Source of the DNA: Burkholderiales bacterium
GTDB taxonomy: Bacteria; Pseudomonadota; Gammaproteobacteria; Burkholderiales; Casimicrobiaceae
Assembly (NCBI GenBank): GCA_031277445.1
Contig: JAITMH010000034.1
Span: 1 to 5,214, forward strand
Length of the DNA: 5,214 bases
Direction of reading: 5' to 3'
Each line of letters begins with the position of its first letter. The stretch's first letter is position 1. This document shows positions 1 through 4,334 of this stretch, piece by piece. Position numbers and translations under genes: made by a program. Under the pieces are notes generated by a model. That model did not search any database. It was not told the origin of the DNA and saw only the letters and a program-made list of their open reading frames with translations.

Positions 1-239
1 CCGAAATCGCGCTTTTTGAAGCCAAGAACAAATTGAGCGGTCTGCTTGATCAGGTCGCGCTTGGCGAAGAATTCATCATCACACGCCATGGCAAACCCGC
101 AGCACGTCTCGCGCCGGTCAAGCCCACTTTTGATCGCGCAAAAGCCAGACAGGCCGCCAAGGCGCTTCTGGAAATCCGAAAGGGCATCACGCTCGGCGGC
201 TTGTCCATTAAGGAACTGATCAACGAAGGCCGTCCATGA
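1..239 (+). CDS. Phd/YefM-family antitoxin, first copy (5' end outside window)
   Basis: This is the antitoxin of a type II toxin-antitoxin pair. Such proteins bind and neutralise their toxin and usually repress their own operon. The reading frame is open from base 3 (GAA) to the TGA at 237-239 and shows 78 residues. By comparison with the second copy, only Met-Pro is missing, so the full protein should be 80 residues. The N-terminal part has the typical Phd/YefM layout: a short strand, FEAKNKLSGLLDQV, then EEFIITRHGKPAARL. Residues 3-59 and 71-80 are identical in protein to the second copy, and every DNA difference there is silent. Residues 60-70, in the likely toxin-binding tail, differ at seven of eleven positions. 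The stop overlaps the start of a truncated toxin (ATGA, 236-239), so this antitoxin has no intact adjacent partner. The silent-only substitutions suggest it has been a functional protein. It could act as an orphan antitoxin or be a decaying duplicate. Confidence 0.85.
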   Translation, partial: EIALFEAKNKLSGLLDQVALGEEFIITRHGKPAARLAPVKPTFDRAKARQAAKALLEIRKGITLGGLSIKELINEGRP

Positions 240-255
240 CTTTTGTTGTCGATAG
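1..255 (+). repeat. Left copy of a tandem duplication (partner 306-560, offset 305)
   Basis: Bases 1-255 align without gaps to 306-560. By hand count, differences are 0 in 1-98, 6 in 99-140, 0 in 141-173, 18 in 174-206, 4 in 207-239 and 1 in the toxin start. The repeat contains the antitoxin gene and the first seven toxin codons. The uneven divergence suggests either gene conversion of the 5' part or strong divergence of one short block. The copy may begin upstream of the window. Confidence 0.93.
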
Positions 256-264
256 CGCTATAAC
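236..264 (+). promoter_or_regulatory. Candidate sigma70 promoter for the second antitoxin-toxin pair
   Basis: ATGACT (236-241) and TATAAC (259-264) are 17 bp apart, with four and five matches to the consensus -35 and -10. The -35 lies inside the remnant toxin start and the -10 just beyond the duplication joint, so the promoter would partly be a product of the rearrangement. It lies 38 bp upstream of the antitoxin ATG at 302. This is a match by eye only, and transcription may instead come from the promoter of the first copy. Confidence 0.3.
252..261. promoter_or_regulatory. 10-bp palindrome, possible antitoxin operator
   Basis: ATAGCGCTAT is a perfect 10-bp palindrome spanning the duplication joint and overlapping the candidate -10. 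Phd/YefM-type antitoxins commonly bind short palindromes over their promoters, so an autoregulatory operator is possible. It is absent at the corresponding place in the intact toxin gene. A 10-bp palindrome can arise by chance. Confidence 0.25.
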
Positions 265-301
265 CCTAAAAACCTCAGTCTAGCCATAAAAGGAAATCGC
301 C

Positions 302-544
302 ATGCCCGAAATCGCGCTTTTTGAAGCCAAGAACAAATTGAGCGGTCTGCTTGATCAGGTCGCGCTTGGCGAAGAATTCATCATCACACGCCATGGCAAA
401 CCCGCCGCACGCCTAGCGCCGGTCAAGCCCACTTTTGACCGTGCCAAAGCCAGACAGGCCGCCAAGGCGCTTCTGGAAGCGAGCCGGGGTCTAAGTCTTG
501 GGGGAATACCCATTAAGGAATTGATCAACGAGGGGCGCCCATGA
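302..544 (+). CDS. Phd/YefM-family antitoxin, second (intact) copy
   Basis: This 80-residue antitoxin pairs with the PIN toxin that follows. The start at ATG 302 is supported by AAAAGGAAA (288-296), a good ribosome binding site about six bases upstream. Residues 1-40 form the Phd/YefM DNA-binding and dimer region (FEAKNKLSGLLDQV; EEFIITRHGKPAARLAPV). Residues 45-60 are a charged, Ala-rich helix, and the C-terminal part (SRGLSLGGIP then [10 protein letters not shown]) is the expected toxin-contacting tail. The stop TGA overlaps the toxin start as ATGA, which implies translational coupling, usual for toxin-antitoxin pairs. It differs from the first copy only in residues 60-70. Phd-type antitoxins are often paired with VapC-like toxins. 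The family assignment is secure; the exact binding specificity is unknown. Confidence 0.92.
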   Translation: MPEIALFEAKNKLSGLLDQVALGEEFIITRHGKPAARLAPVKPTFDRAKARQAAKALLEASRGLSLGGIPIKELINEGRP

Positions 545-560
545 CTTTCGTTGTCGATAG
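306..560 (+). repeat. Right copy of the tandem duplication (partner 1-255)
   Basis: This is the second copy of the 305-bp offset duplication. It contains the second antitoxin and continues into a complete toxin gene, whereas the left copy breaks off at base 256. It shows that the intact unit is antitoxin plus toxin and that the left unit lost most of its toxin. Confidence 0.93.
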
Positions 561-969
561 CTCCGTAGCTGTTGCCTGGTGCTTCGCGGAAGAACGGACG
601 CCAGCGACAGCGGCCTTGCTTGATCGGGTCACGATTTCCGGAGCCACCGCGCCCTCGCTTTGGCCTCTGGAAGTTCTAAACGCGCTCCTCGTGGCCGAGA
701 AACGCAAGCGTGTCGATTTCGCAAGACGTCATGAATTGATTAAAGAGCTTCAATCGCTACCCATCACTCTCGACACTGAAACTGCCGCACAGGCTTGGGG
801 AGCGACCAACCGGCTCGCCGGGCAACACCGCCTCACGATCTACGATGCGGCCTATCTCGAACTGGCGCAGCGCCTCGACCTGCCATTGGCGACGCTTGAT
901 GCAGATTTGCGTGACGCCGCAAATGCTCTGGGCGTACCGCTTCTGGGAGCGCCTGAAGATATTGCCTGA
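541..969 (+). CDS. vapC: VapC-type PIN-domain ribonuclease toxin
   Basis: A 142-residue protein with the order and spacing of a VapC/PIN toxin. VapC toxins are Mg-dependent endoribonucleases that often cut tRNA or rRNA and stop translation when the antitoxin is lost. The acidic active-site set is visible: Asp6 in FVVDSSV, Glu44 in WPLEVLNAL, Asp102 in [11 protein letters not shown] and Asp120 in TLDADL (Asp122 nearby). Length is normal for the family. The start at ATG 541 overlaps the antitoxin stop, and GAGGGG at 530-535 is a suitable ribosome binding site five bases before it. The partner is the 80-residue antitoxin immediately upstream. All catalytic residues are present, so it should be active. 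The target RNA cannot be read from the sequence. Confidence 0.93.
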   Translation: MTFVVDSSVAVAWCFAEERTPATAALLDRVTISGATAPSLWPLEVLNALLVAEKRKRVDFARRHELIKELQSLPITLDTETAAQAWGATNRLAGQHRLTIYDAAYLELAQRLDLPLATLDADLRDAANALGVPLLGAPEDIA

Positions 970-1009
970 CCGCGCAGGAGTGTACGCATCCCGCTCGCAT
1001 CGGTCGCGG

Positions 1010-1024
1010 GCGGCAAGTTGCCGC
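1010..1024. other. 15-bp perfect palindrome in the vapC-argC gap
   Basis: GCGGCAA, a central G, then TTGCCGC form a perfect inverted repeat 41 bases after the vapC stop. As RNA it would fold as a 5-bp GC stem with a five-base loop. No T-run follows, so it is not a standard intrinsic terminator. It may be a protein-binding palindrome or a weak end-of-operon hairpin. The rest of the 191-bp gap (970-1160) holds only the argC promoter and leader described separately. Confidence 0.4.
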
Positions 1025-1093
1025 ACCTTCACCCGCTCTCCTGTTCAGACCAAGGCGTTCTTTTGAGTACCTTCGCATAACACCTTGCACATC

Positions 1094-1123
1094 TTCACCA
1101 ATCTTCGTTTTTTCCGCGATAAT
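1094..1123 (+). promoter_or_regulatory. Candidate sigma70 promoter for the argC unit
   Basis: TTCACC (1094-1099) and GATAAT (1118-1123) are 18 bp apart, with four and five matches to the consensus boxes. A start near 1130 would give a leader of about 30 bases before argC at 1161. It is the best promoter-like pair I see in the gap after vapC. It would drive argC, the coiled-coil protein and the bactofilin. I see no clear ArgR-type box beside it. Confidence 0.45.
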
Positions 1124-1143
1124 ACCGGCTTGCACACTTACTC

Positions 1144-1160
1144 AGGGTGGGGCTCGCCCT
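1144..1160 (+). promoter_or_regulatory. Hairpin over the argC ribosome binding site
   Basis: AGGGTG (1144-1149) can pair with CGCCCT (1155-1160), with one G-U pair and a five-base loop. The stem contains most of the GGTGGGG Shine-Dalgarno (1146-1152) and ends on the base before the ATG. Such a fold could reduce or regulate argC translation. It is short and could be incidental in a GC-rich leader. Confidence 0.3.
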
Positions 1161-2198
1161 ATGAAACTAAATATAGGACTTGTCGGGGGGACCGGCTATA
1201 CCGGCGTTGAATTGCTGCGCTTGTTGGCGCAGCATCCGAATGTCGCGTTGCGTTGTATCACGTCGCGTAAAGACGCGGGCACTTCCGTCGTCGATTTTTT
1301 TCCGAATCTGCGCGGCCATCCTGCACTCGATAAAATGGTGTTCTGCACACCCGACGAAGCGCGTTTGACCGAATGCGAAGTGGTCTTCTTCGCCACGCCG
1401 CACGGTGTTGCGATGAGTCAGGCCGAAACGCTGCTTGCTGCCGATACCAAAATCATTGATCTTGCCGCTGATTTTCGACTGCAAGACCTCGCTGAATTTG
1501 AGCGCTGGTACAAGATGCCGCACGCTTGTCCGCACTTGCTGAAAGAAGCCGTGTATGGCTTGCCAGAAGTTAACCGCGACGCCATCCGTCAGGCGCGTAT
1601 TGTCGGCAACCCGGGTTGTTATCCGACCGCTGTGCAACTGGGTTTTCTGCCGTTGCTCGAAGCGGGCATCGTTGCTACCGACACGCTGATTGCCGATTGC
1701 AAATCCGGCGTTTCGGGCGCTGGTCGTGTCGCCGAGTTGTCGAAAATCTTTCCGGAGGTGACGGACAACTTTATTGCTTACGGCGTTGCCGGACATCGCC
1801 ACCATCCTGAAACCGAACAGGGATTGCGCCACATTGCCGGACAGCCGGTGCAGTTAACGTTCACGCCGCATCTGGTGCCGATGATTCGCGGCATCTTTGC
1901 GACGCTGTACGCGACGCTGACCGACGATTCCGTCGATGTTCAAGCATTGTTCGAGCAGCGTTATGCGAATGAGCCGTTCGTTGACGTGCTGCCTGCCGGA
2001 CGGTTGCCGGAAACCCGCTCGGTACGCGCGTCTAATATGGTGCGTATCGCGGTCGTGCGTCGTCCGCGAGGCGTGACTGTGCTGGTTGTTGAAGACAATC
2101 TTGTCAAGGGCGCGGCAGGACAAGCCGTGCAGAACATGAATCTGATGTTCGGACTGCCGGAAACGACCGGACTCACTGCGTTGCCTGTTTCGCCCTGA
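1161..2198 (+). CDS. argC: N-acetyl-gamma-glutamyl-phosphate reductase
   Basis: ArgC catalyses the third step of arginine (ornithine) synthesis: NADPH-dependent reduction of N-acetyl-glutamyl phosphate to the semialdehyde, in the cytoplasm. The 345-residue length fits the long (type 1) ArgC form. The N-terminal Rossmann fold has [10 protein letters not shown] (6-15). The catalytic cysteine is Cys153 in [10 protein letters not shown]. The SGVSGAGR segment (182-189) and the active-site histidine region GHRHHPE (211-217) are present. C-terminal features include [11 protein letters not shown] (235-245) and [17 protein letters not shown] (309-325). The ATG start gives the standard [14 protein letters not shown]-terminus and has GGTGGGG eight bases upstream. 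It is first in a likely operon with the coiled-coil protein (13-bp gap) and the bactofilin. Nothing is missing. Confidence 0.97.
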   Translation: MKLNIGLVGGTGYTGVELLRLLAQHPNVALRCITSRKDAGTSVVDFFPNLRGHPALDKMVFCTPDEARLTECEVVFFATPHGVAMSQAETLLAADTKIIDLAADFRLQDLAEFERWYKMPHACPHLLKEAVYGLPEVNRDAIRQARIVGNPGCYPTAVQLGFLPLLEAGIVATDTLIADCKSGVSGAGRVAELSKIFPEVTDNFIAYGVAGHRHHPETEQGLRHIAGQPVQLTFTPHLVPMIRGIFATLYATLTDDSVDVQALFEQRYANEPFVDVLPAGRLPETRSVRASNMVRIAVVRRPRGVTVLVVEDNLVKGAAGQAVQNMNLMFGLPETTGLTALPVSP

Positions 2199-2211
2199 TT
2201 TTGCGAGTGCT

Positions 2212-2976
2212 ATGAGGAATTTTCACCGCCGCTGGTCTGCGCTTTTTGCTGTTAGCGCCCGTCACGACATCGCGATTCGTCGGGCCAGACCGCGCTGGTT
2301 GTCGCTTCTGATCATGGCGTTCGTCTTTTCCGCCGTTATCGTACTCACCTGGTGGGCGGCGCGTAACGCCTTTCCGCTGTCGCCTCCGCCGCTGACCGCC
2401 GAGCAAATCAGTGTGCATGAGCACGAAGATGTCCTCAAGAGAGAACTGGCCGATTGGCAGCGTCGCACGGCGTCGCTCGAAAGCGAGTTGTCGATGCGCG
2501 AGGGTTCACAAGCCACGCTGACCCAGCACGCCGAAACGCTCGAACAGGAAAACGCGCAGTTGAAAGAAGAATTGGCGTACCTGCAAAAACTGGTGGCCGA
2601 TGCGACCCGCGAGGCCGGCGCTAAAATTCAGGACGTGCGCCTTGAGCCGCTGGCCAACAATACGTACCGCTATCGAATCTTGCTGGTGCAGGGCGGTAAT
2701 CCAAGAAATGATTTTGAAGGGACGGTCAGACTGGCGGCAAGCACGGGCGAACCCTCGCCGCAGAAAGTGACGATTGAGGCGGTCCCCGACAGGAACAATG
2801 CTTCCGGCAATACGTCCGGCCTTGCTGCACCGCTACCGGTAAAATTCAAGTATTATCAGCGCTTGGAAGGCGTATTCCGGGTACCCGACGGCACGAAAGT
2901 TCAGCAATTCACCGTTCAGGTAAACAAAAAGGGCGGAGGCACTCCGGCCATTACCCGTTCGATCAACATCAAATAA
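2212..2976 (+). CDS. Single-pass membrane protein with coiled coil (DUF6776-like)
   Basis: A 254-residue protein of unknown function that resembles, from memory, the DUF6776 family found beside bactofilin genes in Betaproteobacteria. The N-terminus (1-29) is rich in Arg (RRARPRW). One membrane segment follows at about 30-49 (LSLLIMAFVFSAVIVLTWWA). By the positive-inside rule the N-terminus is cytoplasmic and the remainder periplasmic. Residues about 64-134 form a predicted coiled coil (LKRELADWQRRTASLESEL; LEQENAQLKEELAYLQKLV). Residues 138-254 look like a beta-rich domain, beginning DVRLEPLANNTYRYRILLVQ and ending with VFRVPDGTKVQQFTVQVNKK. It starts 13 bp after argC without a clear Shine-Dalgarno and ends 29 bp before the preferred bactofilin start, so translation may be coupled. 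An envelope partner of the bactofilin is an inference from position and architecture. The ATG at 2212 is the only early start that keeps the basic N-terminus. Confidence 0.85.
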   Translation: MRNFHRRWSALFAVSARHDIAIRRARPRWLSLLIMAFVFSAVIVLTWWAARNAFPLSPPPLTAEQISVHEHEDVLKRELADWQRRTASLESELSMREGSQATLTQHAETLEQENAQLKEELAYLQKLVADATREAGAKIQDVRLEPLANNTYRYRILLVQGGNPRNDFEGTVRLAASTGEPSPQKVTIEAVPDRNNASGNTSGLAAPLPVKFKYYQRLEGVFRVPDGTKVQQFTVQVNKKGGGTPAITRSINIK

Positions 2977-3005
2977 CCGCTGTGTTCACTGCTCTTTATA
3001 ACCTT

Positions 3006-3563
3006 ATGTTTTCAAAGAAAAAAAACGCTCCTCATCCCCATATCGACTGCTTGATCAATGCCGATACCGTGATCAATGGCGACATTATCTTTACCGGCGG
3101 TCTGCGCGTCGATGGAACCGTCAATGGCAACATCCTGACCCACGAGAGCAAAAGCGGGACGCTGATTGTCAGCCAGCAGGCCAAAGTGGAAGGGCGGGTG
3201 GCGGTGACTCATGCGGTCATCAATGGCGAGGTTCAGGGCGACATCATTGCTCAGGAATTTTTGGAGCTTGAAGCGCATGCCCGCGTGTCCGGCAACATTA
3301 CGTACCACACACTCGAAATGCACCACGGCGCCATCGTCAGCGGCAAACTGACCCACGCGATCCGTGTTGAACAGAGCAAGCCGGAAGAAATCATCATCCC
3401 GTTCCAGGGGACTTTCCAGGAAACGCCTCAGGAAGAACCCAGGGAAGAACCCGGAGAAGTTTCTCTGGAAGGTTTTCAGGAGGGCTTCCAGGAAAATCTT
3501 CAGGAAGATTTCCAGGAAAACTCGCGGAAAAATTCGCGGAAAAACGCCCGGAAAGATTTTTAG
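3006..3563 (+). CDS. Bactofilin (polymer-forming cytoskeletal protein) with repeat tail
   Basis: Bactofilins polymerise without nucleotide into membrane-associated filaments that help place cell-wall enzymes. The core, about residues 13-120 from the chosen start, is a right-handed beta-helix of short Gly/Val/Ile-rich turns: INGDIIFTGGLRVDGTVNGNI, then LIVSQQAKVEGRVAVTHAVI, then GEVQGDIIAQEFLEL. I chose ATG 3006 because it gives MFSKKKN, the kind of short N-terminal membrane-targeting peptide described for bactofilins such as Caulobacter BacA. A GTG at 2982 in the same frame would add eight residues (MFTALYNL). Neither start has a strong ribosome binding site. The tail (residues 133-185) is unusual: thirteen four-residue units, acidic and Gln/Phe-rich first, then abruptly basic (SRKN SRKN ARKD) where a one-base phase slip occurs in the underlying DNA repeat. 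The gene follows the coiled-coil membrane protein closely. Family certain, start moderately certain. Confidence 0.9.
   Translation: MFSKKKNAPHPHIDCLINADTVINGDIIFTGGLRVDGTVNGNILTHESKSGTLIVSQQAKVEGRVAVTHAVINGEVQGDIIAQEFLELEAHARVSGNITYHTLEMHHGAIVSGKLTHAIRVEQSKPEEIIIPFQGTFQETPQEEPREEPGEVSLEGFQEGFQENLQEDFQENSRKNSRKNARKDF
3402..3557 (+). repeat. 12-bp tandem repeat encoding four-residue units in the bactofilin tail
   Basis: Thirteen degenerate 12-base units encode FQGT, FQET, PQEE, PREE, PGEV, SLEG, FQEG, FQEN, LQED, FQEN, SRKN, SRKN, ARKD. The recurring DNA core is TTCCAGGAAAAC and variants. The GG of the core recurs every 12 bases up to 3515, then after only 11 bases (3526), then every 12 again. 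Units from 3522 onward are therefore read one base out of phase. In the alternative frame the motif continues as FAEK, RPER, FLER to about 3571, past the present stop. Confidence 0.85.
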
Positions 3564-3611
3564 AGCGTTTTCTGTTTAATTGTGTACATTTTTGCGCTAA
3601 GTCGCTTTGTT

Positions 3612-3649
3612 CCCTCCCCTTCAAGGGGAGGGTTAGGGTGGGGATGGGG
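3612..3649. repeat. REP-like palindrome joined to a G-quadruplex motif
   Basis: CCCTCCCCTT (3612-3621), a single C, then AAGGGGAGGG (3623-3632) form a perfect 10-bp inverted repeat. Its right arm runs into further G-tracts: GGGG (3625-3628), GGG (3630-3632), GGG (3636-3638), GGGG (3640-3643), GGGG (3646-3649), separated by one to three bases. This is a canonical G-quadruplex pattern that competes with the palindrome for the same Gs. The C-rich/G-rich inverted repeat resembles dispersed REP-type elements of many Proteobacteria. No T-run follows, so it is not a typical intrinsic terminator, though it could protect the 3' end of the bactofilin transcript. Confidence 0.7.
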
Positions 3650-3670
3650 TTGCTTACCGTGACCATTTGA

Positions 3671-3702
3671 ACCCAAACCGCGCTAACAGCGCAGGTTTGG
3701 TT
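3671..3702. other. Strong stem-loop upstream of erpA
   Basis: CCAAACC (3673-3679) pairs with GGTTTGG (3694-3700), and inside it GCGCT (3680-3684) pairs with AGCGC (3688-3692). This gives a 12-bp stem with a three-base AAC loop and one bulged A at 3693. An A-T pair at 3671/3702 lies beyond one mismatch. No T-run lies on either side, so it is not a standard terminator. It sits about 100 bases before erpA and upstream of the candidate erpA -10. It could be a transcript end structure, part of a mobile repeat or a regulatory element. Confidence 0.65.
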
Positions 3703-3723
3703 ACAAACGACTCGTTTCAGAAG

Positions 3724-3752
3724 TCGCTTCGATTTTGCTTTTATCCTACAAT
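3724..3752 (+). promoter_or_regulatory. Weak candidate promoter for erpA
   Basis: TACAAT at 3747-3752 matches the -10 consensus at five of six positions and lies 46 bp before the erpA ATG. The base block at -35 distance (TCGCTT, 3724-3729) is poor, so an activator or another sigma factor may be needed. TTATCC occurs on both sides of it (3741-3746 and 3752-3757), 11 bp apart, which might be a regulator half-site pair. I see no clear IscR site. Confidence 0.25.
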
Positions 3753-3798
3753 TATCCATTGCGCGGACATTTCGCGTTATTCATTTCAGGAGTCCATC

Positions 3799-4173
3799 AT
3801 GTCTGTTTCTGCTACTGCCGCCACTGCTTCTGACAGCGTACCGGCTGAACCGCTGGTTTTTACCGACGCGGCTGCCGCCAAAGTGCAATCGCTGATCGAA
3901 GAAGAAGGCAATCCCGACCTCAAACTGCGCGTGTTCGTCAACGGCGGCGGTTGTTCCGGCTTTCAATACGGCTTCACCTTCGATGAAGAGATCAACGAAG
4001 ACGATACCGCAATGGAAAAAAACGGCGTCACCCTGCTGATTGATCCAATGAGCTTTCAGTATCTGGTTGGCGCAGAAATTGATTACAAAGACGACATCTC
4101 CGGCGCCCAATTCGTGATCAAAAACCCGAACGCGGTCACGACTTGCGGTTGCGGGTCGTCGTTTTCGGCGTAG
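3799..4173 (+). CDS. erpA: Iron-sulfur cluster insertion protein ErpA
   Basis: ErpA is an A-type carrier that receives Fe-S clusters from the assembly machinery and delivers them to apo-enzymes in the cytoplasm; in E. coli these include the isoprenoid enzymes IspG and IspH. The 124-residue protein has the three conserved cluster-binding cysteines: Cys52 in [12 protein letters not shown], and Cys116 and Cys118 in TTCGCGSSF. Other family features are [19 protein letters not shown] (21-39) and [20 protein letters not shown]. The GCSGFQYGF form and acidic FDEEINEDD loop favour ErpA over IscA or SufA. The start at ATG 3799 is fixed by AGGAG at 3788-3792, six bases upstream; the frame stays open upstream to 3667, but that part is not conserved-looking. 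The first 17 residues are a low-complexity Ala/Ser/Thr stretch. It stands alone between two repeat-rich gaps, so it is probably transcribed on its own. Confidence 0.96.
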   Translation: MSVSATAATASDSVPAEPLVFTDAAAAKVQSLIEEEGNPDLKLRVFVNGGGCSGFQYGFTFDEEINEDDTAMEKNGVTLLIDPMSFQYLVGAEIDYKDDISGAQFVIKNPNAVTTCGCGSSFSA

Positions 4174-4195
4174 CGGGAACCAGAAGCTTACCTCA

Positions 4196-4219
4196 CGCGA
4201 AGGCGCGAAGGCGCGAAGA
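4196..4219. repeat. Three 8-bp tandem units (CGCGAAGG)
   Basis: CGCGAAGG occurs twice in a row at 4196-4211, followed by CGCGAAGA at 4212-4219. It is the first of three repeat types packed into the 161-bp gap between erpA and pdxY. It is probably part of a dispersed intergenic repeat. No function is evident. Confidence 0.75.
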
Positions 4220-4226
4220 AGAACAA

Positions 4227-4273
4227 ACCCTCTCCCCTCGTGGGAGAGGGTGGCCGAAGGCCGGGAGAGGGGG
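4227..4273. repeat. REP-like element with two stem-loops
   Basis: ACCCTCTCCC (4227-4236) pairs with GGGAGAGGGT (4242-4251) around the loop CTCGT. Directly after it GGCC (4252-4255) pairs with GGCC (4259-4262) around GAA. A second GGGAGAGGG follows from 4263 and could replace the first right arm, giving two alternative folds. The form is typical of dispersed CCCTCTCCC-type REP elements of Proteobacteria, as recalled. It may stabilise or end the erpA transcript, but no T-run follows. The four G-tracts of the right half could also stack, with the small hairpin as the middle loop. Confidence 0.7.
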
Positions 4274-4280
4274 CTAACTT

Positions 4281-4329
4281 CTGACCTCTGATCCCTGATA
4301 CCTAATCCCTGATTCCTGATTCCTGATAC
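4281..4329 (+). repeat. Seven 7-bp tandem units abutting the pdxY start
   Basis: Seven consecutive seven-base units follow the pattern CTGATNC: CTGACCT, CTGATCC, CTGATAC, CTAATCC, CTGATTC, CTGATTC, CTGATAC. They are followed by CTGCT and then the pdxY ATG at 4335. The repeat takes up the whole region where a ribosome binding site should be, and none is visible. Repeat number could vary by slippage and would change the leader length. Confidence 0.88.
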
Positions 4330-4334
4330 CTGCT

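Larger units (their letters stand above)
236..283 (+). pseudogene. Truncated PIN-domain toxin stub
   Basis: An ATG overlapping the stop of the first antitoxin opens a frame of only 15 codons ending in TAG at 281-283. Its first seven residues, MTFVVDS, are identical to the start of the intact toxin at 541 (one silent base change in 21), including the first catalytic-type Asp. From base 256 it diverges completely and reads AITLKTSV before the stop. Everything after the first beta strand of the PIN fold is missing, so no ribonuclease activity is possible. The break marks the joint of the tandem duplication: sequence after 256 looks like the leader of the next antitoxin rather than toxin. It could still be translated as a short peptide. 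Confidence 0.8.

Noticed and set aside
970..1160. tRNA or other structured RNA gene in the vapC-argC gap.
   Set aside because: No cloverleaf arms or TTCGANNC-type loop are visible; only a short palindrome and promoter-like boxes.
1167..1832. Long minus-strand open frame (221 codons) opposite argC.
   Set aside because: It lies wholly within argC, shows no recognisable domain and is explained by argC codon composition.
2982..3005. GTG start adding MFTALYNL to the bactofilin.
   Set aside because: ATG 3006 gives the typical MFSKKK bactofilin N-terminus; neither start has a strong ribosome binding site, so the GTG stays only a possible alternative.
3612..3632. Intrinsic terminator for the bactofilin transcript.
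   Set aside because: The palindrome is strong, but G-rich sequence rather than a T-run follows it, so it does not fit a standard terminator.
3394..3759. Minus-strand open frame of 121 codons over the repeat tail and the erpA leader.
   Set aside because: It reads the reverse of the 12-bp repeat and the REP-like element; its periodic Pro/Leu pattern comes from the repeat, not from a protein family.
3667..3798. In-frame upstream extension of erpA by 44 codons from a TTG.
   Set aside because: The ATG at 3799 has a good AGGAG site and gives a normal ErpA length; the extension crosses the stem-loop and the promoter-like region and has no family-like sequence.
4196..4329. CRISPR array.
   Set aside because: The repeat units are only 7-8 bp, directly adjacent, with no spacers of 30 bp or so and no cas genes nearby.
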